This document shows, in pieces, positions 24,090 through 32,542 of a stretch of DNA of 35,330 nt; position 1 is the stretch's first letter; each line of letters opens with the position of its first letter. The DNA is from JAGMES01 sp023128035 (GTDB lineage Bacteria > Bacillota > Halanaerobiia > DY22613). Location of the stretch: the NCBI GenBank assembly GCA_030627905.1, contig DAOVRZ010000055.1, positions 1 to 35,330 on the forward strand, in the 5' to 3' direction. A program made the translations under genes and the position numbers. The notes under the pieces were generated by a model, which saw nothing but the letters and a program-made list of their open reading frames with translations, did not search any database and had not been told where the DNA came from.

Positions 24090-24314
24090 TTAATTACAAA
24101 GAATCATTTTATTTTCTTGTAACTTTGTATAAATGGAAGACCAACTCCTTTTAGAATATAAAATATCGATTTCATTCTTCTCTACCTCTTTCTTAGCTTT
24201 TTTCATCAGGTTATGATTAACAAAGTCAGTCAATACTAAAACCAAATCCGTGTTACAAGGAATTTGAAAGTTCCTACAGGCACTATTTTTCCTACCCGCA
24301 ACATGCATAATCAC
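24090..24314 (-). CDS. DUF2325-family protein, short at the N-terminus
   Basis: A 74-residue protein matching the C-terminal part of DUF2325: VAGRKNSACRNFQIPCNTDLVLVLTDFVNHNL split over two strands, then KKAKKEVEKNEIDILYSKRSWSSIY. Family members of this small type are usually about 90-100 residues and begin with a Gly-rich strand that is missing here. The first possible start is GTG 24314; the upstream in-frame codons (EKIGHQ) look like family sequence but have no start codon. Function of the family is unknown; the fold is thought to resemble a Rossmann-like nucleotide binder. It lies after the haem operon with a hairpin between them, and ends 60 bases before the YitT leader promoter. Confidence 0.65.
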   Translation of the reverse strand: MIMHVAGRKNSACRNFQIPCNTDLVLVLTDFVNHNLMKKAKKEVEKNEIDILYSKRSWSSIYTKLQENKMILCN

Positions 24315-24348
24315 TTGATGCCCTATTTTCTCTCCTCCTTATATTAAG

Positions 24349-24386
24349 TTTAGACAATTGTTAGATTAACCTAACAATTGTCTAAA
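24349..24386. terminator. Long perfect hairpin after the flavodoxin gene
   Basis: TTTAGACAATTGTTAG (24349-24364) and CTAACAATTGTCTAAA (24371-24386) form a 16-bp stem. The plus-strand side continues AATTTTTTTC, the minus side CTTAATAT, so as a terminator it would work best on plus-strand transcripts; on the minus strand it may be an operator or RNA-stability element. Confidence 0.55.
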
Positions 24387-24402
24387 AATTTTTTTCTTCC
24401 CA

Positions 24403-24915
24403 TCAAAAATTCATTTGTAGCATTATTTCTTTAAAAATAGTTTGCGCGTTTTTTATATCCTCTTCATTTGGATGTTTACTCGCTTCTGCATGCCTTGCCT
24501 CTCGTTCAAGAGTCATAGCGTGGGGATGATCCGCTGGTAAATTTTTAAACTGCTCTATAAGTTGAGGATCGATTTTGCCCTGACACATAAACTCTCCCCT
24601 AATCTGATTATCAGGTTGAAGTAATTTTTTAACATTCTCCATAGATTTATGTGCATGCTCAGAATCTGGATATGCTCCAAGAGTACCAAACAACCCTATT
24701 TTCTTATGATTAATCTTCTGCATATATTTTTGTGACTTCTCATCCGCTGTACCTTTATCTACCCAAAATCCCAGAGCAATAAAATCATATTCATCAAACG
24801 AAGGAACTTCTTCAATTGAAAAAATATTGGTTCCCTTTGGCATTATCTCTAAAATACCCTCAGCTACTTTTTTTGTATTTCCCGTTCTACTTGAATATGT
24901 TACAAGTACTTTCAT
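24403..24915 (-). CDS. Flavodoxin-family protein of the haem-degradation operon
   Basis: A 170-residue flavodoxin: FMN phosphate-binding loop TYSSRTGNTKKVAEGI (6-21), second strand FDEYDFIALGFWVDKGTAD and third loop GLFGTLGAYPDSEHA. Residues after 140 add a Glu/Lys helix. In Fusobacterium and other anaerobes a flavodoxin-like protein (HmuF type) is paired with a ChuW/HutW-type radical-SAM enzyme for anaerobic haem breakdown; here the gene starts only 2 bp after such an enzyme, so the same electron-donating or haem-handling role is likely (inference). Start ATG 24915 follows GGGAGGG. It is the last gene of the Fur-controlled operon. Confidence 0.85.
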   Translation of the reverse strand: MKVLVTYSSRTGNTKKVAEGILEIMPKGTNIFSIEEVPSFDEYDFIALGFWVDKGTADEKSQKYMQKINHKKIGLFGTLGAYPDSEHAHKSMENVKKLLQPDNQIRGEFMCQGKIDPQLIEQFKNLPADHPHAMTLEREARHAEASKHPNEEDIKNAQTIFKEIMLQMNF

Positions 24916-24917
24916 TA

Positions 24918-26201
24918 TTATTCCCTCCCTTTTGAATATCTTTCAACTAAATTTTTAGTAAGATCCCTGCTTATGTTATTACCCCAGAAAACACCTTCTT
25001 CAGTTAGTTTGAAACCATCTTCATTCAGTTTAATCAAATCTTTTGATTCTAATTCAGCTATAAAATCTGCGCAGTGTTCTTTAATGTCAAAATCTATTTC
25101 CTCTTTAATCTCTTCAAAATTAATATTTCCAAACTGGATTTGACCCCGAATCCTATCGATCTTATTGTATTCTGCTGTAACAATTCTTCCCATGGGAGAG
25201 AGTGGCGATTTATTTTTTGTAATCATATCTTTTGCCATCCCGTTAAAATAATTATAATCTCCCATTCTTCCTCCGGCTCCTACCCCTAATGCTAAAACAT
25301 CTCCACTACGATTTTTTATTTGAATATATTGATAACGATCTCGATTTTGATTGGTCAACTTAGTTAATTCTAATAAGCTATAATTGTTTTCCTGTAATTC
25401 TCTAAAAATCTTCTTAAAGAAAACTTTTTCTTCAGTCAATCCTGCTAATTCTGAGACTTTACCTTCTTTAATCCGAGCTTCCAGTGCAGAACCTTCATGT
25501 CGCATCAAAGAATAATAACTTAATCCTGCCAATTCTAATTCTTTTACCATTTCCAAATCATAATTCAGTTCTTCCAACGTCTGGCCCGGATAATTATAGA
25601 TCAAATCTATATTGGTATTTTTAAAACCCATCTCTATTACTTTGATAAGCTTTTCAACTACCTTCTTACTACTTCCACGCCGAGCAAAAAGTTTTCTTGC
25701 TCGATCAACAAAAGATTAAACCCCGATACTGAAGCGATTCACTCCCATCTCTTTCATTACAACCAATCTATCTTCGGTAAGTTCTGTAATAGATGTTTCA
25801 AAACTAATTTCAGCATTTGAACTGATAGGTAAATAATCAAATATGGTCTGTAAAACCTCTTCAATCTGTTTTGCCGATAACGTTGTAGGGGTACCTCCAC
25901 CAAAATAGATGGATTCAAATTCTTTGCTTTGCAAATACAGATAATCATAAACCTTTTTAATAGAATCAATAAGTAACGTATGATAGTCATTAATATCTTT
26001 ATTAAGTAACCCTCTATTCATATTACAGAAACTACATATTTTTGTACAATATGGAACATGAATATAGATCGAACGAGGTTTTTTGGCTTCTGTAGCCAAT
26101 AGATTCGTAATATAATTTTGAGGATCTTCATTACTTATAAAGGTATGTTTCAAAAGATTTGTTGAATCATGATGTGACTTATATCTTTTTTCGTAAACCA
26201 C
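24918..26201 (-). pseudogene. Radical-SAM haem-degradation enzyme (ChuW/HutW-like), one internal stop
   Basis: A single frame of 427 codons from GTG 26201 (after AGGAGGT) to 24918, interrupted only by TAA at 25716-25718. The radical-SAM Cys triad is C52-x3-C56-x2-C59 (PYCTKICSFCNMNRG), and FGGGTPT sits at 100-106. The stop falls in the HemN-family motif, FSIGV-stop-SFVDRARKLF, where the family has Gln (SIGVQSF), so CAA became TAA. Downstream, NIDLIYNYPGQTLEEL and ALGVGAGGRMGDYNYFN are normal. Such enzymes open the haem ring without oxygen using a methyl radical. Without readthrough only 161 residues are made. Context: haem-type importer before it, flavodoxin after it. HemN-like coproporphyrinogen dehydrogenase is a less likely alternative. 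Confidence 0.85.
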
Positions 26202-26212
26202 AGTTATACCTC

Positions 26213-26998
26213 CTAAATTTTATCTATTTCAATATACGGAATAATATATGGCCTTTGATTCTGAGGATTTGTTATTACTTGTGCTTTAAGCCCAAATGTT
26301 TTATATAAAAGGTCAGGATTGAGAACTTCTTGAGGAGTTCCCATTTGATATTTCTCCCCATCTTTTAAGACCATAATCTGATCACAAAATTGAGCTGCCA
26401 TATTTAAATCATGAATGATTGCAATAATAGTTATCTTGTTCTCACGACAGATTTTTCTGGCTAATTGAAAGATTTCAATTGTTCGATTGATATCTAGATT
26501 TGATGTAGCTTCATCCAAAATCAATATATCTGGTTCTTGAGCTAATGCCCGGGCGATTAAGACTTTCTGAAATTCTCCTCCTGATACTTCATTGATTTTA
26601 CGGTCATGAAATTTAAGAATATCTAATTCTCTCATCACTCCTTCAATCACATTATCATCCTCTTTTTTTAATCTTTGAAACCGAGTTTGATAAGCATAAC
26701 GCCCCATCTCAACAATTTCTCGGACCGTAAATTCTCCCTTTAATTTGCTTTTCTGAGGTACTACTCCTATTCTTTTTGCAACTTCTTTTTTGGTGAGTCC
26801 TGATAAGTTCTCATTTTTAATAACTATTTTTCCCTGTGACCTAAAAAAACCAGCGATATTCTTAATTAATGTTGTTTTTCCTGATCCATTAGGTCCTATA
26901 ATGCCTAAAAATTGTTCCTTTTCTATTAAAAATGATATATCTTTTAAAACTTCACGTTCACGATACTTAAAAAAAAGATCAGTAACCTTTAAAATCAT
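26213..26998 (-). CDS. Haem/iron-chelate ABC transporter ATPase
   Basis: A 261-residue FecE/HmuV-type ATPase: Walker A GPNGSGKTT (35-43), signature VSGGEFQKVLIARAL, Walker B ILILDEATSNLD, switch His IIHDLNMAAQF. Overlaps the permease stop by 4 bp (ATGA) with AGGAGG in the permease end, so translation is coupled. With the permease and binding protein upstream it forms a complete importer; the radical-SAM and flavodoxin genes just downstream suggest haem as the cargo, though ferric siderophore or corrinoid cannot be excluded from sequence alone. Confidence 0.9.
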   Translation of the reverse strand: MILKVTDLFFKYREREVLKDISFLIEKEQFLGIIGPNGSGKTTLIKNIAGFFRSQGKIVIKNENLSGLTKKEVAKRIGVVPQKSKLKGEFTVREIVEMGRYAYQTRFQRLKKEDDNVIEGVMRELDILKFHDRKINEVSGGEFQKVLIARALAQEPDILILDEATSNLDINRTIEIFQLARKICRENKITIIAIIHDLNMAAQFCDQIMVLKDGEKYQMGTPQEVLNPDLLYKTFGLKAQVITNPQNQRPYIIPYIEIDKI

Positions 26999-27981
26999 AA
27001 CATAACCCTCCTTCTTCTCATTAAAAGATAGATAAAAAAGGGAGCTCCTATAGGTATCTCAGTTGGCGCAATTATAGTTCTAGCAATCGTATCAGAGATC
27101 AATAAAAAGAAGGCTCCTCCTATTGAACTTAAAGGTATTAATAAGCGGTGATCATTACCAATGAGTAAGCGAAAAACATGAGGGATAACCAGACCTACAA
27201 AACCAATAATTCCTCCATACGCTACTGAGATAGCAACAATCAGAGTCGAAATTCCTAAAATTATTCTTTTAGTTAACTCTACATTCACCCCTAAGTAACA
27301 GGCTTCTTCTTCTCCAGTCAAGAACATATTCAGATCCCTTGCAAAGAAATTTATGACCAGAATACCTAATATAATTGGAATGCTTGCTAAACCAACCTTC
27401 TGCCAGGTTGCGTCGCCTAAATAACCCATCATCCAGACTATGACTGAAAAAGAATCCTCACCAGCGAAATAAATTAAGAAAGAAGTTATTGCACCATATA
27501 AAGCAGAAAGTCCAATTCCCATTAATAATAAAATTGTCACAGAAGACCTTTTTCCAATCTTTGAAAACCTATAAAGTATCGATGCTGTCAATAACGACAA
27601 CATAAACGCAAAAAGACCATAATAACCAGGTGCTAAGTTTAATGTAAATGCCAACACCGCCCCAAATGATGCACTGGACGAGATACCTATTATATAAGGA
27701 TCAGCCATTGGATTTTGAAACAGAGCTTGCATTCCCACTCCTGCTGTAGCAAGGGTTGAGCCTACCAATAGAGCCATTATAATTCTAGGAAATCTTACTT
27801 TTTCAATGATAATCTGAGCTGTACGTGAAACATGTAATTCGCTTAAACCTAATCGATGTACAATAATATTGCCTATCTCTTTATATGTAATCTCTACAGA
27901 ACCAAGAGTTAGTACATATCCACACGCAAATACTAATAACAGCGATAAAATTAATAGTACTGACCATCTTTTTGTATCCAT
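26995..27981 (-). CDS. Haem/iron-chelate ABC transporter permease (FecCD family)
   Basis: About 328 residues with roughly ten membrane segments and FecCD hallmarks: RFPRIIMALLVGSTLATAGVG, NPMADPYIIGISSSASFG, coupling helix region CYLGVNVELTKRI, and GLVIPHVFRLLIG. It is distinct from the BtuC-type permease at 20028-18988. Start: ATG 27981 (MDTKRW) with GGGAG at good spacing; a TTG at 27999 would add six residues. Lies 20 bp after the binding-protein stop in a Fur-controlled operon. Confidence 0.9.
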   Translation of the reverse strand: MDTKRWSVLLILSLLLVFACGYVLTLGSVEITYKEIGNIIVHRLGLSELHVSRTAQIIIEKVRFPRIIMALLVGSTLATAGVGMQALFQNPMADPYIIGISSSASFGAVLAFTLNLAPGYYGLFAFMLSLLTASILYRFSKIGKRSSVTILLLMGIGLSALYGAITSFLIYFAGEDSFSVIVWMMGYLGDATWQKVGLASIPIILGILVINFFARDLNMFLTGEEEACYLGVNVELTKRIILGISTLIVAISVAYGGIIGFVGLVIPHVFRLLIGNDHRLLIPLSSIGGAFFLLISDTIARTIIAPTEIPIGAPFFIYLLMRRRRVML

Positions 27982-28001
27982 CTCATTAACAACTCCCAAT
28001 G

Positions 28002-28778
28002 TTATTGATAAACTAACTTATTGATTTCATATATTCCATAGATCAAACGAGGAGTGGGTCTCAAAACATGTTCTGTTGGTGGTATAAGACATTTTCCATT
28101 TTTCACAGCGGTTAGTTCATTCCAAAGAGGATTATTTTTCATTTCTTTTAAACCTGACTTTGCACGCATAGCAAAAAAGATATAATCAGGGTTTAAATCT
28201 AAAAGCTCCTCAATTGAAAAAGTAGAATTATTTCCTTCAATATCTCTTGCAATGTTCTTTAGACCAACTAATGTCAGTACCTGATCAGGAATACTGCCAT
28301 TACCAAAAGCCATTACTGGTTTAAGATTATAGAGAAATATAGCTGTTTTAAGCTCATTAACTTTAATATTTTCTCTTACTTCTTCTAATAGAGCTGTTAA
28401 TTTGGCGATCTCTTTTTCTGCTTGTTGAGTATCCCCAAAAATTAGGTCATGTTTTAAATCCACTATTTTTTCTACATTTACATTCCGTATATCCCCTACG
28501 CTTTCAACACTATCTACTTCTTTAGGCCAGTTTTCAGACATAGACGACTTAGCAACTCCTACCAATTTATCAAAATGTCCACTCAAATACAATGCCTCTA
28601 TTATAGCAGGTTCCAATGAGAGAATGCGAGTTACGTTATTAATTTCAATAATTTTACCCAAATCATCTACCAATATACCCTCTATAGAACTCTCTAGTGC
28701 AAAAGACGCAGGAGCGAAATATAAAATCAGAGTAAAAGCTAAAACTAACCGAAATGTAAAAGATTTTAATATTTGCAT
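28002..28778 (-). CDS. Haem/iron-chelate ABC transporter substrate-binding protein
   Basis: A FecB/HmuT-type exported protein of 258 residues from ATG 28778 (MQILKSFTFRLVLAFTLILY, signal peptide, cleavage near ASFALE). No lipobox is present, as expected for a diderm. PeripBP_2 features: RILSLEPAIIEALYLSG, VVKIVDLKHDLIFGD-like segment (VEKIVDLKHDLIFGD), and FSIEELLDLNPDYIFFAM. The reading frame stays open upstream to TTG 28832, but the extra 18 residues (KVLKKNRLFER) are unlike a signal peptide; GAAAGGATGA supports the chosen start. Preceded by two Fur boxes and a good promoter. Confidence 0.88.
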   Translation of the reverse strand: MQILKSFTFRLVLAFTLILYFAPASFALESSIEGILVDDLGKIIEINNVTRILSLEPAIIEALYLSGHFDKLVGVAKSSMSENWPKEVDSVESVGDIRNVNVEKIVDLKHDLIFGDTQQAEKEIAKLTALLEEVRENIKVNELKTAIFLYNLKPVMAFGNGSIPDQVLTLVGLKNIARDIEGNNSTFSIEELLDLNPDYIFFAMRAKSGLKEMKNNPLWNELTAVKNGKCLIPPTEHVLRPTPRLIYGIYEINKLVYQ

Positions 28779-28907
28779 GGTAATCATCCTTTCAAATAAT
28801 CTGTTTTTCTTTAGAACTTTCGTCACGCGCAACCACTATCTTAAATTCACATTTTTTTTCACCTCCATCTGAACTATTGGTAAGTAGTAAAATTAAATTC
28901 TTTTGAT

Positions 28908-28926
28908 ATTGAAAATCATTCTCATT
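28908..28926 (-). promoter_or_regulatory. Fur box in the hmu-type leader
   Basis: ATTGAAAATCATTCTCATT (plus strand) matches the Fur hexamer repeat pattern (minus: AATGAGAATGATTTTCAAT). It lies downstream of the promoter and the second box. Confidence 0.8.
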
Positions 28927-28965
28927 GTATAGTTAAAAATTTTTTCTTCTTTTGTGTTCGTTTTT

Positions 28966-28984
28966 GATAATGATTTTCATTTTC
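28966..28984 (-). promoter_or_regulatory. Fur box at the hmu-type operon start site
   Basis: GATAATGATTTTCATTTTC (plus strand) matches the 19-bp Fur consensus and begins 6 bases from the -10 element on its downstream side, covering the expected start of transcription. Confidence 0.88.
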
Positions 28985-28989
28985 ATTTA

Positions 28990-29018
28990 TGTATAACAAA
29001 ACTAAATACCAATGTCAA
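28990..29018 (-). promoter_or_regulatory. Promoter of the haem-type iron operon
   Basis: TTGACA (29018-29013), 17-base spacer, TATACA (28995-28990). Confidence 0.82.
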
Positions 29019-29089
29019 ACATTTTTTTTATAAGTAATTAAAATCACTCAACCTTTCTATTTTAAAATGTCCTTGACAAAGGGTACAGA

Positions 29090-32000
29090 TTAGTTATGAG
29101 TTATACCTATACCATCTACACCAAGCACTTCCTGCCATATTTCAACCAACTTTTCTTCTATCTCATTAGTAGGTGCGACATACTCTACTCCTGTATTGAT
29201 ACTACCATCTGGCTCTGGCAGAGCATTTCTATCTATCTTACCATTGTGGGAAAGAGGTAAATTATCGATCTGCATAAAGTGTCCCGGGATCATATAGTCG
29301 AGCAACTCTTTAGAAAGATGGTCTCTCATCTCTGACACTGTAAGCTCATTTTCAGCAACAATATAGGCACACAAATACTTACTTCCATTCGAATCCACTT
29401 TATCCACGACAACTGCTTCTGTTATATTCGTATGCTTTATCCGCTGTGACTCAATTTCTCCTAGTTCAACCCTGTACCCTCTGATCTTAACTTGATTATC
29501 AATCCTTCCGAGGAAGGTGATATTACCATCAGACTGCCAGTTTGCCAGATCTCCCGTTCTGTACATTTTCTCCCCTGACACCAATGGATTAGGAACAAAT
29601 TTCTCCTCTGTAAGCTCAGGTCTGTTTAAGTATCCCCTTGCCAATCCAACTCCACTTACACACAATTCTCCTGAAACCCCTACCGGGGATAGATTATTAT
29701 CTTGATCCAGAATGTAAACTTTAGTGTTGGGGATCGGCTTTCCGATACTTGATTTTGATTCTTCACATTTGGCGATGATAGAATCTACCGTTCCCTCAGT
29801 CGGTCCATAATGGTTGGTTAACTGGTATCCTAGCGAAAGAATCTCATCTTTTAATGCATCCTCAAGCTGATCCCCTCCAACTATAACTGTCTCCAGGCAT
29901 TCAGGTTTTTCACTCTGGGCCAGAATCTCTTTTAAAGTCATAGGAACGAATTGAGCGATATGAATCTGATTCTCCTCCACAAATTGTATGAATTTCTTTC
30001 TATCAAGGGCCAACTCTTTTCTAATAACATAAATAGATGCCCCATAAATAAGCGGTGGGAATATTTCTACAACAGAAGTGTCAAAGGAAACATTGGACAT
30101 ATGTACAATATTTCTTCCCTCTTCTAAATTAAACATTTCATTATAATACTTAGAGAGACTTACGACACCTCTATGCTCAATCATTACCCCTTTGGGTTTA
30201 CCCGTCGAACCAGAAGTGTACATTACATACACCAGATCCTCAGGGTTATTCATGTTTTCCAGATTATGCCCATCTCCTGTGTAAGCATTCTTATCTTTCA
30301 GATCAATAATCCTTCCATTATATTCGATTCTGCCAGTAAAATGTTTTTGAATATGATCTTCGTTTGTGAGTAATATCTTGATATTGCTATCCTCAAGCAT
30401 ATATCTAATTCTCTCCGCAGGATAATCAGGATCTATCGGCATATATGCCCCACCAGCTTTTAGCACACTTAAGATACCTATAATCATATCAATAGAGCGC
30501 TCATCCATAATGCCAATGATTTCATCTATAGCAACACCATATTCTCTGAGACTGTGGGCAAGCTGGTTTGTCTTTTTATTCAATTCCCCATAGGTCAACT
30601 TTTCATCTTCAAAGACCAGAGCAATTTTCTCTGGGGTCTTTTCCACCTGCTCTATAAATAGCTCATGTAACGTTTTGTCCTTTGCATACTCCATTTCGAT
30701 AGCGTTGAAATCACACAGAATTTGTTCTCTCTCTGCCTCTGAAAGCATGTTTATATCTGCCAATTTCACCTCTGGGTTTTGAGTTATTCGTCTTAGAATA
30801 TTTACATAGTGACTGGATAATCGTTCTATGGTTTCCTTTGCAAACAGGTCAATAAAGTATTCAAAACTAAATAATATCCTGTCATTTTGCTCAACGCAAT
30901 CCAGCGTAATATCAACTTTGGATATATTATACTCAAGTTTACTTGGAACCAGCCGCAAGCCTTCCATTTCTCCCATACCTGGTTTTGCATTCTGCAATGA
31001 GAATACCACATCAAATAAAGTATTCCGACTCAAATCTCTCTTCAGGTTGAGCTTTTCCACCAGTTCTTCAAACTGGTAATCCTGATTGTCATACGCTTTC
31101 AATGTGTTATTTCTAACTTCACTGAGGAAATCTATAAATGTCTTGATGCTACATGATGCAAGCATATTGACAAACATTCCGATGATATTTTGCAAATCCG
31201 CATGGCGCCTACCAGCAATCGGAGAACCGATTACAATATCATCCTGTCCGGTGTATTTATACAATAGCACATTAAATGCTGATAGTAATACTATATACAT
31301 TGTTGAACCTGACTGAGTAGCAAGCTCTTTCAACTGGGCTGTTAACTCACCCTCAATTCCAAAGACGATCCGATCTCCTCTAAAGCTCTGGATTGATGGA
31401 CGCAGGTAGTCAGTAGGCAGATTAAATACTGGAATTTCTCTACCTTGCTGGCCTGCAAAGCTGTCTAACCAATATTTTTCTTGGCTTTCAAATAAATCTG
31501 TTTTAAACAGTTCATTCTGCCATACAGAGAAATCTTTGTATTGAATCCTCAATTTAGGTAAATCTCCACCCTGATATAGAGTGGCAAACTCCGTTACCAA
31601 TATCTCCATAGACACTGCGTCTGATATAATATGCTGCATGTCAAACATCATCATATGCCTGTCTTCTGCCAATTTTACAAGGCCAATTCTCAAAAGTGGG
31701 GCTTGGCTTAAATCAAAAGGTCGTACAAATTCTTCGCGCACTTTGCATTCACTTTCACCAGTTGGAGTAAAGCTTATTTCAAAATCCACTTCACTGTGTA
31801 CCTTTTGCACAACTTCGCCCTCCAACATATGGAAGAATGTACGCAGAGTCTCATGCCTTTGAACAAGTTTTTTGAAGCTCTGTTCAACATTTTCACTGTT
31901 TAGTCTGCCTTCAATCACCATAGCTCCTGGCATGTTGTAACATACGCCAACACCTTCAAACTGACACAGTATGTACAGTCTCTTCTGCACAGATGAGGCC

Positions 32001-32542
32001 GGATAATATTCCTTTTCTTCCACTGGTTGTATAGATGAGAATAGATTTTCCTCCGAAACTTCTATATATTCTGCAAGTTGTTTTATAGTAGATCTTTTAA
32101 ATAATTCACTTATAGGTACTTCTACATTCAATTCCTTATGTATTTGTGACACTAGAACTGTCGCTTTTAAAGAATGTCCACCTAATTCAAAGAAATTATC
32201 GTTTATACCTATTTTATCTACACCCAAAATTGCTTCCCATATTATTGCTAATTTTTCCTCTATCTCGTTTTGAGGAGCTACATATTCTGTTCCTGTCTGA
32301 ATCGTTCCATCAAGTTCAGGTAAAGCTTTTCGATTTAGTTTTCCATTTGTGGTTAAGGGCATTTCTTCTAATCTCACAAAATAGGATGGAATCATATATT
32401 CTGGTAATTCTACTCCAATCCAATCCCGTAACTCTGAAACTATAAGTTCCCTTCCAGATACCAGGTATGCACAAAGATATTTATTTCCATCTTCATCATC
32501 TTGAGGAATAACAGCTGCCTCTTTGATCTCTTCATGCATCAA
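29090..32542 (-). CDS. NRPS fragment: A-domain tail, PCP, C, A, truncated PCP
   Basis: A 1150-residue NRPS piece, cut at both ends. Residues 1-75 are only the end of an adenylation domain (HEEIKEAAVI... NGKLNRKALP). A complete carrier domain follows (GGHSLKA, Ser124), then a condensation domain (about 165-610), a full adenylation domain (about 625-1110: YTSGSTGKPKG, FDTSVVEIF with Asp235-type residue, NHYGPTEGTVD, YRTGDLA, GRIDNQVKIRGYRVELGEIE, NGKIDRNALPE) and the start of a second carrier that stops at GIGITHN before its Ser. The condensation motif is MQHIISDAVSM (302-312), changed from the usual HHxxxDG: first His is Gln and Gly is Ala, though the second, catalytic His stays. The start ATG overlaps the stop of the upstream FkbH gene. 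Probably non-productive. Confidence 0.85.
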   Translation of the reverse strand: MMHEEIKEAAVIPQDDEDGNKYLCAYLVSGRELIVSELRDWIGVELPEYMIPSYFVRLEEMPLTTNGKLNRKALPELDGTIQTGTEYVAPQNEIEEKLAIIWEAILGVDKIGINDNFFELGGHSLKATVLVSQIHKELNVEVPISELFKRSTIKQLAEYIEVSEENLFSSIQPVEEKEYYPASSVQKRLYILCQFEGVGVCYNMPGAMVIEGRLNSENVEQSFKKLVQRHETLRTFFHMLEGEVVQKVHSEVDFEISFTPTGESECKVREEFVRPFDLSQAPLLRIGLVKLAEDRHMMMFDMQHIISDAVSMEILVTEFATLYQGGDLPKLRIQYKDFSVWQNELFKTDLFESQEKYWLDSFAGQQGREIPVFNLPTDYLRPSIQSFRGDRIVFGIEGELTAQLKELATQSGSTMYIVLLSAFNVLLYKYTGQDDIVIGSPIAGRRHADLQNIIGMFVNMLASCSIKTFIDFLSEVRNNTLKAYDNQDYQFEELVEKLNLKRDLSRNTLFDVVFSLQNAKPGMGEMEGLRLVPSKLEYNISKVDITLDCVEQNDRILFSFEYFIDLFAKETIERLSSHYVNILRRITQNPEVKLADINMLSEAEREQILCDFNAIEMEYAKDKTLHELFIEQVEKTPEKIALVFEDEKLTYGELNKKTNQLAHSLREYGVAIDEIIGIMDERSIDMIIGILSVLKAGGAYMPIDPDYPAERIRYMLEDSNIKILLTNEDHIQKHFTGRIEYNGRIIDLKDKNAYTGDGHNLENMNNPEDLVYVMYTSGSTGKPKGVMIEHRGVVSLSKYYNEMFNLEEGRNIVHMSNVSFDTSVVEIFPPLIYGASIYVIRKELALDRKKFIQFVEENQIHIAQFVPMTLKEILAQSEKPECLETVIVGGDQLEDALKDEILSLGYQLTNHYGPTEGTVDSIIAKCEESKSSIGKPIPNTKVYILDQDNNLSPVGVSGELCVSGVGLARGYLNRPELTEEKFVPNPLVSGEKMYRTGDLANWQSDGNITFLGRIDNQVKIRGYRVELGEIESQRIKHTNITEAVVVDKVDSNGSKYLCAYIVAENELTVSEMRDHLSKELLDYMIPGHFMQIDNLPLSHNGKIDRNALPEPDGSINTGVEYVAPTNEIEEKLVEIWQEVLGVDGIGITHN

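Noticed and set aside
399..26201. Reassignment of TAA/TAG to sense codons as an explanation for internal stops
   Set aside because: TAA and TAG end intact genes such as btuF, chlI and tonB at family-typical positions, so the internal stops are mutations.
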